DNA from: Chara braunii | Taxonomy: Eukaryota > Streptophyta > Charophyceae > Charales > Characeae | Direction of reading: 5' to 3' | Length of the DNA: 46,525 nt | Assembly (NCBI GenBank): GCA_003427395.1 | Contig: BFEA01000076.1 | Span: 2,029,793 to 2,076,317, forward strand | In this document: piece by piece, positions 1-11,429 of the stretch | Layout of the letters: the number at the start of each line of letters is the position of its first letter | Position numbering within the stretch: position 1 is the stretch's first letter | The notes under the pieces: generated by a model | What the model was told of the DNA's origin: nothing | The model's database searches: none | Seen by the model: only the letters and a program-made list of their open reading frames with translations | Translations under genes and position numbers: made by a program

Positions 1-729
1 CCCCCCCCCCCCCCCCAACACCCCACCATCACTGTGGCATACTGCGCATCCAGAGGGGCCTGCAGGGCCCAACCAGACGGAAAGTAAGGGCCCTCCAGGC
101 CCTCTGTCAGTTCAGTCGAAAAGCCTGAAAGGGAGGGCCATTTTCAGGCCCTCATAAAGTCGACCTGCCCTGAAACTTAGGTGCCAGACTAGGGTTTAGT
201 CGTGGGTCGTGGCTCTGGCATCTGCTCTCATTCTATGGTTTTTGCCCAATATTGCGGGTAGGTACATTTGACAGTTAGGACCTGCATGGGATAGAAGGAA
301 GAAAGAGAGATACTTACCTGGTTGGGTGCTAGATCTTCCTACACCCCAACAGGAGATTCGAACTCTGTTGGAGCGATGCTAAGCGTGGCTGAGTGTAATT
401 GTCAGCAGACACACCCACTTTCAAGTGATGCTTCTCCCCATACACATAGGTACGCATGTGCGCGGACCAGGCAACAGGCAAGTACAAGTGCTACGGACGT
501 GCACCTGAGCGAGAGGAAAGGAGAGTTTCGTTCGCATTTGCAAACGTGGCGAGTATATGTTCTCATTGACAACTGAGTTCATTGCTGCTGTCTTCAGTTG
601 ACAACGCACCACTTCACCTGGTTCGTCTCGATTGTTGCTACCTAGTTTGCTGTTTTCCATAACAAACCATCATTGTTGAGCTTTGTTGTTGTGCGCTGCT
701 GCATTGTTTTTGCTGTGTTTCGCCGACGT
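1..729. other. unrecognised left flank with terminal C run
   Basis: The window opens with a run of 16 C residues, which may be low-complexity sequence or an assembly-edge artefact. The rest is unique-looking sequence. The open frames here are under 90 codons, overlap on both strands and match no family I know. I see no gene, RNA or transposon end. Weak similarity to the flank of the second repeat copy begins only near 730. Confidence 0.4.
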
Positions 730-1441
730 TTCGAATAGAGCACACAGGTGTGTTCAATTTGAATGTGATCGTTCTAGGCAACGCAACAACATTTGGGACA
801 GAGGGAGCGACGCCATGGCTTTAGAGAGGTGATCAGGCTGCAAAGGGGGTTATTGCTGCGACTTGGAGACTCGTCAAAGGGTCATTGCTCAGCATTTTGG
901 TGTAGGTCGGCTATCTACTTTGGGTTTTTCTTGGCCACCATTGCGGGGCCCTTAGGTGCATCCAAATATCAAGGCCCTCTTGTGCGAGTTGAGTTTGTCC
1001 CCTTCTCGTATCTCGAGAGTTTGACCTTCCTTCTTCTGTCCTTTTTACTCTCAGTCTAATCTTTGGTTTGGGAAGGAAGGCGGCAGGCGGGATTGGAACC
1101 CGTAGGACCGCATGAAGACTTTGTGGGGAGTCTACCCACCGATTGCGGGAACTCTGTCGGAACATAGGCGAGGTTCTGGCACCAGTAATTGTCAGGTAAA
1201 CTTTCTCTACCTAGTGTGATCCCACTATACCCCTATTTGACTACTTCCTTCCAGTCTGTCTGATGTGTATGCGTGCATTTCCTTATGATTTTTGTGTTTT
1301 TTCATAACTGAATCAGATTAATTGAAGGAATGCAGGTGAATTTCAGTTTCATTTTGTTTTGACTGAAATCAGACAAAGGGATGAATTGGGGGAAGGTGGG
1401 AGGAAGACAATTTTGCATGCACTTGACCTGGTCAGTCAAAG

Positions 1442-2151
1442 GTTGGGCATTGATTCTAAGTTGAAAGGCCCAACGCTATGTTTTTTGCTTGTTTTCTGAA
1501 GGACCAGGCATTGTTTCTAAGCTGAATGACCTGGTTCTTGTCTTCATTTATGAGGGTTTGTCTGTATGACTTTGAGGCCATGCATTGTTTATAAGTTGAT
1601 GAATGGCTTTGTCTATCTATTTCTTTTGGGGTTTCTGACTGAAGTTGGGCTGAATGGTCCAACTTCATGCTTTTGTGTGACTTGGGATAGACTGAATATT
1701 GTTTCGAATTTGAATGGTTCAATCTCTTGTTTTATTTTGACAGAGGATTTTCGTGAAGGGCTAAGCCGGACGCTAAGCACAATGAGTACAATTGGAAATT
1801 CTTTATCTATATTTGCATGTGAACAGGCAGTTGGACATTGTTTCTAAGATGAAAGGTTCAGCTTAAGCCATATCATTAAGAAGAGACATGCAGTTAAAAG
1901 TATAATTGAAAATAAACGAGGCAAAATGAGCATTGTTTCTGAGCTGAATGGCTCAGTCCCCTGCCCATATTTTGAAGACAAGTCAAAGAATTATTAAATC
2001 TTGGATATTTAAACATCTCAGGGCGACTAAGCAGGGTTTCTAAGTTGAATGGCTTAGTCGCATGCCCAACGACGAGAGAAGTAGTTGTGCAACCTGTTCG
2101 TATATAACTAAGGCAAAGGGTTGGGCATTGTTTCTAAGATCAATGGCCTAA
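1442..2151 (+). ncRNA. array of nine conserved-loop hairpins, copy A (putative structured RNA)
   Basis: Nine hairpins share the core CATTGTTTCTAAGCTGAATGG or a close variant, but their outer stems differ. They lie at 1442-1474 (GTTGGGC with GCCCAAC), 1499-1539 (AAGGACCAGG with CCTGGTTCTT, one G-U), 1575-1609, 1640-1667 (TGAAGTTGG with CCAACTTCA, short loop), 1689-1725, 1831-1861, 1927-1955 (TGAGC with GCTCA), 2023-2061 (GCGACTAAGC with GCTTAGTCGC) and 2121-2151 (TTGGGC with GCCTAA). Several non-Watson-Crick pairs are G-U when read on +, which favours a + strand transcript; one at 1689-1725 is A-C and does not. The loop is conserved and the stems vary but remain complementary, as expected for selected RNA structure or for DNA cruciforms. 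No known RNA family is recognised. Confidence 0.55.
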
Positions 2152-2531
2152 GTCAATGCACTATGTAAGCAGGGGTAAAAGGTTAATCACCTAAGGGTTC
2201 AACCAACTACTTGTATGAGGAAATTAACTTGGGACTTTGGTGAGAGTACTTACCTATTGTGGTATGGACTTGCATGTAGTTGAGCTCTACTTGCTTGAGT
2301 CGTAGCTTTGATAGGTAGTTGCTTTAGATTCTTGCCATGTGCTGGAGCTATAGGAGTTGGTTCAATTTCTGCATTTTATGGGATAAGTTTATTTTCTCAT
2401 ACTTAGCTTTGTATAAATTTTGGAAAGTCACTTTTGATAAGGAAAGTGTTGCGCAAATTATTGCAAATCCAAGAAGTTCGTCAAATTTTGCCTTTGCGAA
2501 TTTCAAGTTTTTGTCCGAGTTCATATCTGGC

Positions 2532-2590
2532 TTAGTAAAAATTTGGGAAACCCACTTTTCTAGTGGAGGTGCTACCCAAATTTTTACTAA
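2532..2590 (+). ncRNA. long two-part hairpin, copy A
   Basis: A perfect 16-bp inverted repeat (2532-2547 with 2575-2590, TTAGTAAAAATTTGGG and its complement) encloses an inner hairpin CCACT/AGTGG (2552-2566). The equivalent position in copy B (18186-18244) keeps 14 of 15 outer pairs but has a different inner stem, CCCTTT/AAAGGG. This is a second structured motif downstream of the main hairpin array. Related but weaker versions follow near 2650-2700 and 2750-2790. Confidence 0.5.
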
Positions 2591-3899
2591 ATCATGGAGT
2601 TAGACAAAATTTTACCTTGTGAAGTCAAGCTTATTTTGAGTTTTATATTTAGCTTTGTAAATTATGGAAAAGCGCCTTCTCTAGAGGGAGTGTTGCTGAA
2701 AGTTTCTTAGCTTTAAGGAGCTAGGTTATATTTTGATAAGAAAAACCTTGACAATCTACCCTGTACCGGGGAGATGTTGCCGAAATTTTCCTTATTTTTT
2801 TAACATTCGTTTAAGTGTAGACTCAGTCTTAGGAGAAATTTGAGTCAGATGTGATATGGGGATTTATTCTCCATACACTTATAGTTTAGTTTTGGAAACT
2901 AGGTTATGCTGTGTTCAGGTCCTTTTCGACCATTTTGACTCGAAATCTGATTAGTTTCAAACCAATCCTACGAAGATCGTCTTCTGTTATTTTTTTTAAT
3001 TACAGGTTGGTTGCCAATTCGTAGGTTAAGGACATAACTTTGCTTACACCTGTACCTCAACTTGATGTCTTAGCCCTACGAGTTTTAATATGTTTTTTTG
3101 AGGGTTTTAACCAAATTTATTTTAATGGCCATTATAAAAGACTGAGTTTATGAAAAGGCGAATAATGACTAGAGCTTGAGTATGTAAGGCGTGGTGTGAG
3201 CTACAGGGAACAATAAAGTTGTCCACATTGGTTTATGGCAATGTAGTTTTCGTGTGTGCACATGTCTTATGTAGGTTAGTCTTTGGAGCTTGATGTACGA
3301 GCCTTACCTTGGAGGCAGTGAGAATGACAACCATACGTCGCACGATCTACATACCTGATGGGCTTATCTCGAGGTTTTATGTGGGTATTGAGTGTTTATT
3401 TACTGATTGACTTTGTCCTTTTTATTATTTTGCTTATAGTTGGACGTTCAGGTCCGTGGCGGCTGTCAAAGTCAAACCCCTTTACCTGTTTCCACACCCT
3501 GGATGATGGAGCCTTATTCCTAGGGTCGAAGGTGTTTAACCGCCACAAAGGGCCAAGGCCCGCCTACCACTCGTCTGCACAGGGTGCAGAAGAGGGTAGA
3601 ACTCGCAATCGCCTTTGCGATTGTCTAGCGTCGAGAGCTTAACCCCTCACGACGCGTGTCAACTGACATTTGAGTATCGAAAACGACCCTCAAGACCATT
3701 GAGGGCCACATGATTATGGGTACTACATTGTACGCCATTCTTGTGACTGCTTGCGTGATCATGCATGACTAGTCTGTATGACAAAGTCTACGACGTTACA
3801 ACATTTATTCATAGTCTCGTGCGTACCTTTGTTTTTTAGTTGTTAAAAAGGTTGTGGGTCGGATACAAAAAGGGACTAAGCGCGATTTCTTTGTGAAAC

Positions 3900-4330
3900 T
3901 TTGGCGAGGTGTATCGCGTGGTTAGATGGACCGTCCTAGTCGACCGGCGTTGAACCGCGCTTGGGACATCAGCCCCCATAGTGTCGGTTCGTGCGGGGGT
4001 CTGATTAAGGCATTCGACAACACGTACCTCCTATGTTACAGCGTACGAGAAACGCCCTCGGCTGGGCCACGTTTGTGATTGCAACTGAGCAGCTTCCGCA
4101 CGTGGTTCAGTAGCTCGGCGGGGATACGCCTACCCAAGGGTGGTGACAGGCCCTTGGGCATAGGTAAGGTGTGCCTTGCGTGGCTCCTATCCTATTATAG
4201 GGGTTTGCGAGAGGTTCGGCTGGCGCACTCGGCCAGAGCGGCGAAACTGCGAAGACGTCCTGCAAAATCCTGTGTGACGCGGCCAAGAGGGTCCCCCTGC
4301 GGGACCGATGCGCTCGACAGCGTGGCAGGG
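3900..4330. repeat. right terminal segment of copy A (TIR-like)
   Basis: This segment matches the right inverted terminal segment of copy B (19560-19977), including the GGGGATACGCCTACC and TGGCGCACTCGGCC stretches and the end GAGGGTCCC-CCTG. Its reverse complement therefore also matches 15947-16385. Copy A has no matching left arm inside the window, so this is a one-sided terminus. Confidence 0.7.
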
Positions 4331-4785
4331 CCTGGACCTGAGTTAGGGACCCAGGCCACATGTGTTCAGCCTGGCCTGAGTTTGGTCACACGGCCTTTCA
4401 TCTATATCGTCCGATCCTGGTCAGATCAGATGGCCCAAAGGAAAGGACGACCTAGTTGGTGGGTGCCCCGGTAGCATTTACAGGAGGCCGTCCTAGCAGT
4501 TGGGTAGGTAGCTCTCACTTCATTCGTGTGTGACCACACTGCACGACTTTGGGCAGCCCAGCCCTAGTCGAGGGGGAAGCACAGCATTAGAGGAGTAGAG
4601 TCGTGTTGTACCCGTAAAAGCGTAGTGGTGTAGCAGAAGAGCAGAGTGATGAGGTGATGGTGGACAAGTCTACTCATCTAGGGATATATCTTGGAGGTCT
4701 GTCGCCAGCCATAGCTGTCCTTCTTCTTCTGGACACCTACAGAGCATCACCAGCTCAAGGCTCTGCCTTTCATCGGTCAATATCT

Positions 4786-4787
<2 letters not shown>
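4331..4787. other. unrecognised spacer
   Basis: No gene, RNA or repeat is recognised between the end of copy A and the (TG)n tract. Open frames are short and unsupported. Confidence 0.4.

Positions 4788-4849
<62 letters not shown>
4788..4849. repeat. (TG)n microsatellite, about 31 units
   Basis: An uninterrupted TG dinucleotide run. The open frames across it (Cys-Val on +, Thr-His on -) are products of the repeat and are not genes. Confidence 0.98.
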
Positions 4850-4850
<1 letters not shown>

Positions 4851-5154
4851 AGCTTCCCCCACAACAACCCCTATTCCAACCAGATGAGTAGAACCGGACT
4901 GAGTCCACCCAACACTTTAAAAACAATTCTCTCTTTAACAAACAGCACGAATCATAATAGAACCATTTTGAGCCGTGTTTAGCTAGGGTTTCTTTGGGGC
5001 AACAGCTCCTCTTTCACTTTGCCTCGCACGTACAAGGCTGCCCACGTTGATGGTGGTTGAGCGGCAGCTGCCCACATCCCCGTGTGCCTTAACAGCCCAC
5101 TTGCACGTTATAATAAGCGGCAGAGTAAAGGGGAAGGTATGCTCCTGTGCACTT

Positions 5155-5335
5155 CTCTTCAGATCTTCATACTCCTGTTCATTTCTCTTCAGATCTCCAG
5201 CTGTTCATTTACTTCAAATCTCCAGCTGTTCATTTACTTCAAATCTCCAGCTGTTCATTTCACTTCAGATCTCCAGCTGTTCATTTCACTTCAGATCTCC
5301 AGCTGTTCATTTCACTTCAGATCTTCAGCATATGC
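5155..5335 (+). repeat. 25/26-bp minisatellite
   Basis: About six to seven tandem copies of a unit containing ATCTCCAGCTGTTCATTT, followed by acttcaa or cacttcag. The long + frames over this stretch exist because the repeat lacks stops, and their translations are low-complexity Ser/Phe peptides. I do not consider them coding. Confidence 0.9.
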
Positions 5336-7983
5336 TTAGTCTTTGTGTCTGTCGTTCGTCTTCATACTCCTGTTCATTTCTCTTCAAATCTTCAACTTAT
5401 ACTTTGTCTGTACTCTTACTGATGCTCATTCGTATGTATTTCCTAGTTGCACATAAGGAGAGGGCGGAGGGAAAGGGACAGGAGGTAAGTTTGTCAGGGC
5501 GTGAGGTAGGGGGAAAGCAGAGTGCAAGGGTAGGGCAGGCGAGAGGTATATGATGGGCTTCGCAGAATTCTAAACACTCACCGCTGGAATAGCACACGAG
5601 GTTCATTGGTGTTTGGGTTGCACAAGATTTTGAGTCAAGGAGCAGTTATTGCCTATGGTAAGTGACCATCCCTACAGACCGGACAGGACCGGTTCGGGTG
5701 TGGACTGTGGAAGCACCGCATCCAGTTTTCGCAGTCACAGGATTGACTTTAGAAGAACAAATTTGAGAAAATTAGAACCTTCTTATAGACAGCAAGCTTT
5801 TTTACATATTCATAAACTTATTCCTATTTTTGTTAAATGAATTTAATTTCAAAAAAGAATGAGCTTAAACAAGGATTCTATCCTTTATTCTTTTTGGAGG
5901 CATTTTATGGCACGGCGCAGACAAATGTCACAGGCAACGTGGCTCCTACATGCTAGGAACACGGAGGCACGTCGACCACAATTATAGAGGCACTGCCGTT
6001 CTAGCCCCTGTCTACAAATTGGACATGACATGTCAGGGTGCCGTACATGAGTACAGTGTTGAACTCATCTGATTTCAGTCTTCCACTATGTCAGATTGCA
6101 TCTCTTCCTCGTATTGGTGATCTTTGGACTTACATTGTCGACGGTTCACTCCAGGAATCCATCAGTGCCTGATGAGAAAGAGGGCAGATGTCCACCAAGC
6201 ACGCAAATCAAGCTGCTGCCAACTTTGTCGTTTGCAATTAGTAAATAGCAGTAGTAGTCAATTCTGTTCTTGCAACTTCTTGGTTACTATACTTAGTTTT
6301 GCAGCAAGCTTTTGAACTTCGCTGACTGTACACAAGTTCTTTCCAAGCAGACTAAGCCTCCAAGCACTACAAAATGTCTCAGTTGGTATGCAGACATGCA
6401 ATTCAAAAAGTCCATAAAGATTCAGGAACCAGAACAGACTCAAATAGTCTTGGATACTAGTTCTTTCAAAACAGACAAAACCTCCAAGCATTACAAGCTG
6501 TCTCAGTTGGTATGCTGACATGTAATGCAACAGAGAATAAAGATTCAAGAACCAGAATAGACAGTAATCCATAATTTCAAAGCACCCATGAGATAATAGC
6601 AGTGCTGAAATATTACCTGGCAATAGCCCACTTCCTCGTCAAGATTCTGGGCAATCACAACAAACAAACACCCATGAGATAATTCATGAGCAAGTTATGA
6701 CTCCCATAATATTTCTTTAGAAAAGTGCTTCATGGCTTTCACAATGGCTTCACATAAATCTCCCAAGAACTTAACAAATAACCAACATTTCGTGCTGTAC
6801 CATCATAAAAGTTTGCTAATAATTAACAGACTTTAAGACAGTTATGTCATCATGGCTACCACTTACTGTAATTGCGTTATCAGTTTGTAACCATTCTGTC
6901 TCAGAAGCCAGCCTTTCACACCAACGACTTATTATGACTGTATTGTCAGTTATGTAACTTAATTGTGTTCGTCCTGTATGTTATATAACCATTCTGTCTG
7001 AGGAGCCAGCCTAATCATGGGCACAGTTAATTTTTCACAGCTACTGCTTAGTGTGATCGTCCCATATGTTATATAACCATTCTCGCAGGAGCCAAGTAAA
7101 AACAGTTTGTCTTCACAGCTACCAGTTAGAGTTTTGCCACTGGAATTTGCTGAGACTCCCACTTTTCACTGAGATTTCTAAGCCTGTGTATGTGCGTGCT
7201 TGCTGAGTTTCTGTGTGTTTGTCGTAGTGCATGATTGCTGGGGTGTGTGTGTGACCCACCAGAGTACTCGTATGTTTGGAAGGCCCTCGGGCCTGGTACT
7301 TAACCTGTGGCCGTGCTTTTGTGGGGTTGCATGCGGACGTGAAAGGGCTTCCACGATTCAGACCCAAAATTCGGATCTCAGCGTCAGAGGCCTGGTTAAG
7401 AGAGACCGAGCTCGTCAAATTCAGCAAAGTCACAATCGGGCACCTCAGGAGTCCAGTCCAACAGGAACCCAGTAAACAGTCACATCTTAGGGGCAAGAGT
7501 CACGCCTCAGAATTAAAAGTCATATTGAAGAGTCACATCCCACGAGTAACAGGGCAGTTCCACAGGTAAGGGTCGTGTCCCAGGGGCAGGAGTCACAGTC
7601 CACAGTCAAAAGTCATGTTCCCAAATGAAAAGTAATGACCCAAAGGCCCAAGCAGCAGCAGAGCCATGGAAATTCGGGAAGGTTCCAGGCCTTGACATTC
7701 AGAAGCAGACAGGCCGTGAGGATGTGGTACCGGAACCAGTCAGGCCTCCAGAAGCAGAGGCTGGCACGAGTTGAAGTGCATTTCAAGACTACAAAAGGAT
7801 TGGCCAGCCCACCATTCGGGCAGATGCTCATTAACATGAGAGTGTGGAAGTGCTTGTGCACTTGTGCGCTACTGTGGAAGCTGCGCTATGCCAGAGAGCA
7901 GCGCTGAGTGAGATGAGAGAGAGAGGAAGTGGGCGCTGGCAAGGAAGAAGGCAGCCATAGCTGCGCCAGCACCAGGAAACAAC
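5336..7983. other. spacer with degenerate tandem duplications
   Basis: No gene is recognised. The region holds a ~124-bp tandem duplication (about 6327-6575, marked by two copies of CTCAGTTGGTATGC at 6378 and 6502). It also holds three spaced copies of an ACCATTCTGTCTgAGgAGCCAGCC-like block (about 6889, 6990 and 7076), and loose AGTCACA-type short repeats at 7470-7620. The 120-150 codon open frames here overlap each other on opposite strands and resemble nothing known. Confidence 0.5.
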
Positions 7984-8026
7984 GTAGTTAGTAGTTAGTA
8001 GTTAGTAGTTAGTAGTTAGTAGTAGA
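7984..8026. repeat. 7-bp TAGTAGT-type tandem repeat
   Basis: Short tandem run of a gttagta heptamer, about six copies, flanked by non-repetitive sequence. Confidence 0.9.
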
Positions 8027-9102
8027 AGAGCAGTGAGTAGTATTCAGAGTAGATCCTCATGTGAGTGTGTTAGTAGTAGGGAGTGCACATGTGAGAGAAG
8101 AAGAAGACTGTGAGAGAGAAGACCAGAATTGTCAAGTGTGAGACAGATGAGGGAGAGAGTGAGTGAGACATGGTGGATACTTACCTGAAGAGCGCTGAAC
8201 TTGGTGTTGATGATGAGCGCTGATGAGCGCAGAAGTTGAGACTCTTGATGATTGAAGAAGACTTGTAATCTTGTTGAGCGCTGGACAGTTGAACTCACGA
8301 TTCCCTCTCTATAATCTGGTTGTGATAATTGAGCTGCGCTATCTGGTCTATTATTCATCTTCTCTTTGTGCAGTGTGTGTGACAATGCAATCCGTGAATC
8401 TGTGAGACTTGCATGTTGGCTTGAGCACTCCATCATGTGGTGAGCTTTGCAATTTAGTATCGGAGCAGCATTCGTTACACTCACTGGGGTTCGCTGGCAA
8501 GCACAAGGCCGGCGAGAAAAGTTTGGAGGAGGAGAGAGTAGTAGTGAGGGATCTGGAGGGAAGAGTGCCGAGGAAGAAGGGGATTGAGTGGAGGATTACG
8601 TACCTGATTGGAGCGGCGCTGGAGTGCGGAGCGTACGTGGAGCTTCATCAGCGGACGACATATCAGAGGAACCATTGCGTCCATAAGACCTGTTTGCATG
8701 CTGATTGTGTTTGTGCTTGGTACCTTCCCATAGTCCTGGTGGTTGCTGCTGCTGTCTGGTCGAAGTCGTGGACAAGTTGTCAACATTAGCAGGATAGCAG
8801 TAGAGGTCTGAAGGGGCAGTTGATTGGTGTTGGGCTCAAAGCTACGGAGTAGACTTAGATTGTCTTGGGATTTGGTCTGCTCCGTAAAGAAGTGTTAGTA
8901 TACTTCGAAGTTGAGTCCATCCAGTCAGCACTCGTTAAAAGAAAAATCCAGCCAGGCAGCGTTTAAATATATACATACAGATATAATACCGAACTCTGAA
9001 GAGCAGCGAACAGCTAGGAAACAAACAAAAAAAAAACTAAGACGGATCCCAACTAATTAGAAGAAGTTGACTAGGACTTGGGGGTAGCTACTTGGTGAGT
9101 GA
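8027..9102. other. unrecognised sequence upstream of the + strand gypsy element
   Basis: No gene is recognised. By position this should contain the 5' LTR and leader of the gypsy remnant that starts near 9103, but I could not find a second copy of any part of it in the window. I also found no convincing primer-binding site. The nominal 146-aa frame on - (8044-8484) is Ser/Leu-rich and unsupported. Confidence 0.35.
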
Positions 9103-10170
9103 GTGGAGGCTTACCCCTGTGCTCTTCTCACCATGGATGACTATCCCATGTATGGGATGGTGGCATTTTCTATTCTTTTGGGGCCACTATTCCAATTCTT
9201 CTTTCCTCTTGGCTTCGGGAGAGTAGGTAGCTCCCGTATGATGATGAGATCCGGAACAGCAAAGCCCGGACTCTCTGTTGCAGAGCAGGCTCAGGTAGAT
9301 CGCTGCATGATCGATAAGAAGAAAGAAAAAGAAGATAAAAGGAAACAGAAAAAGGAAGAAGTAAAGAAGAAGGCTCAAGTAGAGGAAGAGAGAATAAAAA
9401 AAGAATTAAAAAGCGAAAATGGAAAAACAGCTGCAGGAAGAATTGAGGCATATTGAAGAAGAAGAAGAACGAGAAGATGAAGGGGAGAGACTAATCAGAC
9501 ATCGGACTGAAAGAGGAGAGACTAACCAGTCTGGCGGAGTTGCTACTTTGCAATTAGAAGCATTGGACTGGTTAGGGAAGTATGGATATAAAGGTGAAAC
9601 GGTTGTGGAAACAGATGAGGATACTTTATTGAAAAATTGGCTTGAGCTAAAGATGAAGCAGAAAAAGAACTTCTGCTGGAAGAAAAACGGGCAGAGTTAC
9701 ATAATAAAATGCTGGCAGCAAAAGGACAAGAAATGGAAGAAAAGAGAAAAATTCAAGCAGAGGGGGAAAGATTGCAACGTGAGTTACAAGAACAAAAAGA
9801 GAAACAAACAGCTACTGAAGAACGACTCTCCCTCCTAATTGAGACTGTTCTCCACACCAAGCAAGAGCTCGCTACGTTAAACAAAACCGTGCAGAAGGTA
9901 GAGCATGGTAGAGCATCATCAGTTCGAATTTGAAGGGGTTTGGAACACCTTCCTGCAGAGATCTGCCCAAGAGATAGACCAGCATATGAAAGCATATATT
10001 GAAAAGTTGGATGAGCAGATCAACAAAAAGTTCACCCCCGCCGTGATTGAGAAAATAATCCGTGGTGGCGGAGGAGGTGGAGGAGAGATGGAGATGGCGA
10101 TGGAGATGGAGATGGAGATAGAAAGAAGAAGGGGTTGCAAAAAGAAGAAGCGGAGGAGACTAAAAAAATA
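9103..10170 (+). pseudogene. Ty3/gypsy gag N-terminal coiled-coil region, frameshifted
   Basis: Overlapping + frames (9103-9456, 9419-9838, 9709-9933, 9905-10171) together encode a Lys/Glu/Gln-rich, strongly helical protein with long charged heptad-like stretches such as EKRKIQAEGERLQRELQEQ. This is followed by a segment typical of a gag linker (FLQRSAQEIDQHMKAYIEKL). The frame changes several times, so the gene is broken. A Gly run and a Glu-Met repeat at 10070-10125 come from a GGA/GAGATG simple repeat. I assign it to gag because it directly precedes a clear gypsy capsid domain in the same orientation. Alone it would only be called coiled coil. Confidence 0.65.
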
Positions 10171-10177
10171 AAGGTGA

Positions 10178-10800
10178 AGGTTCTATGGACTTATACAAGA
10201 AAGGGGGAAGAGAGAATTTTCCACTGGCAAGCAGCAGTAGAAACTTACCTGTACGGGCAAAGAATTCCATATTGGGATAGAGTCCTTATGGCAAGTTCGT
10301 GTATGGCCGGTGATGCGATGAGTTTTTCTATATCCCTGCAAAAAGATGCGATGAGTTTTTCTATATCCCTGTCAGACTATGATTGAATAGTCCCAACAAA
10401 CCCGAATAGAAGATTTCTTCAAAGCACTTCGGGAAAGATTTGAAGACAAGAACCTTGCGCGTAGGACAGAGTGTTTAATCCTCAACATCGTTGACAGGAA
10501 ATGGAAGAGTGCTTCGGCACTTAAGGCTACCATGGATGAACTTTTGCAATGCCCTGAACATGGGTTATCACCGACACATATTTTGAAAAACTTTGTTAGA
10601 GCCTTGCCCAAACCGCTTCGCAGCCAGTTATATCCCCGCACCAAGGAAGAGGGGATGACTTATGAAAAGTTCAGCAAGATCGCTGTAGATCACGCTGGCT
10701 TCCTCATGGAGCAAATTATTGTCGCTATTGGAAAGATTTGCAAGCGGGCAAAAAGTGGCAGAACCGAACCATCTCAAGTAACATACCTGGGAAAGACAAC
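10178..10800 (+). pseudogene. Ty3/gypsy gag capsid domain (retrotrans_gag), interrupted
   Basis: The segment starting FHWQAAVETYLYGQRIPYWD is followed, after a stop and frame change near 10383, by IEDFFKALRERFEDKNLARR, MDELLQCPEHGLSPTHIL and FVRALPKPLRSQLYP. This is the helical gag/capsid pattern of plant-type Ty3/gypsy elements, the structural protein that packages element RNA. A 33-bp direct duplication at 10312-10371 repeats 11 residues (AMSFSISLQKD) just before the stop. Gag and protease lie in sequence on the same strand. The stop and the shifts make it non-functional. Confidence 0.85.
10312..10371 (+). repeat. 33-bp in-frame tandem duplication in gag
   Basis: GATGCGATGAGTTTTTCTAT is repeated at 10312 and 10345. 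The spacing is 33 bp, so 11 codons are duplicated without changing frame. The copies are identical, which suggests a recent slippage event. Confidence 0.9.
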
Positions 10801-10915
10801 CTTCTTCTGACATTTGAGGAAGGAGGTATAAAGTCCCTACCATACGAACAAATAGATTATGGTTTGGAAGGGGACATCAATGGTCGAGTAGTTCAGGAGG
10901 GGGACTACGCAGTCG

Positions 10916-11290
10916 TTGCAACCCGCGGGGGAGGGCAACAACAAGGTAGAGGCCATGGTAGAGGAAGAGGAGGCCGCAGTCGTGGAGGGCGATGACGCAT
11001 TGCCCAGAGGGGTCGAAGGTAGCTACTACGTGGGTGGTAGGGGCAATGGTCCCTCGCAAAGCGGACGAGGTCCCAACTCCACATGGGGTAAAGGAAGAGG
11101 TGGTTATACGCCGCCATATCCTGCCCATCCTGGCATTCCCATAAGCAAACCATGGGAACAGATGGGGATCGATGAAAAGACGTGGGAAGAAAGAAAGGTC
11201 GCGGGAAAGTGTTTCAAATGTGGTGACCCGACCACAGTACCCAAAAGGGAACAATCAGTAGGGGTTACATTTGCCTCTACAAGAGCTTCG
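10916..11290 (+). pseudogene. gag nucleocapsid region with damaged zinc knuckle
   Basis: A Gly/Arg-rich basic stretch (GRGHGRGRGGRSRGGR in one frame) is followed by PWEQMGIDEKTWEERKVAGK and then CFKCGDP. CFKCG is the first half of a CX2CX4HX4C nucleic-acid-binding knuckle, but the expected His and last Cys do not follow in this frame. The knuckle is lost or frameshifted. Position between capsid and protease fits a nucleocapsid. Confidence 0.7.
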
Positions 11291-11429
11291 GATGCAAGTA
11301 GACTAACATCGTCCCATTCGAAGGCTCCAATGGCAGAAACTGAGACGGTAAATGGTCCCCACCTTTAGCTGTCCAAAGGTTATTTGTGTTAGTACCTGTC
11401 TAGGTGGCTCCCTCGCTGGTATGGGTGAT

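Larger units (their letters stand above)
730..4330 (+). repeat. copy A of a ~4 kb dispersed repeat with a hairpin array
   Basis: This block is collinear with 15700-19984. Shared landmarks in the same order include the GGCGGCAGGCGGGATTG segment near 1079 (16520 in copy B), the array of CATTGTTTCTAAG motifs, the 'ttattctccatacactta' segment near 2865 (18463), the ggacgtt segment near 3442 (19080), and the GGGGATACGCCTACC segment near 4119 (19783). Divergence is substantial, with many small indels. Copy A lacks the left inverted terminal segment that copy B has at 15947-16385: sequence matching B's left flank runs to about 945 and joins directly to sequence matching 16398. No conserved coding frame links the copies, so it looks non-coding. 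It could be a non-autonomous transposon or a long non-coding transcription unit. Confidence 0.8.

Noticed and set aside
4654-4982. Cys-Val and Thr-His open frames on both strands
   Set aside because: They are translations of the (TG)n microsatellite.
5047-5553. 168-codon + frame and overlapping frames with Ser/Phe repeats
   Set aside because: Produced by the 25/26-bp minisatellite; three frames stay open at once and no family motif is present.
7119-7569. 90-125 codon frames on both strands
   Set aside because: They overlap on opposite strands with no recognised motif or codon signal.
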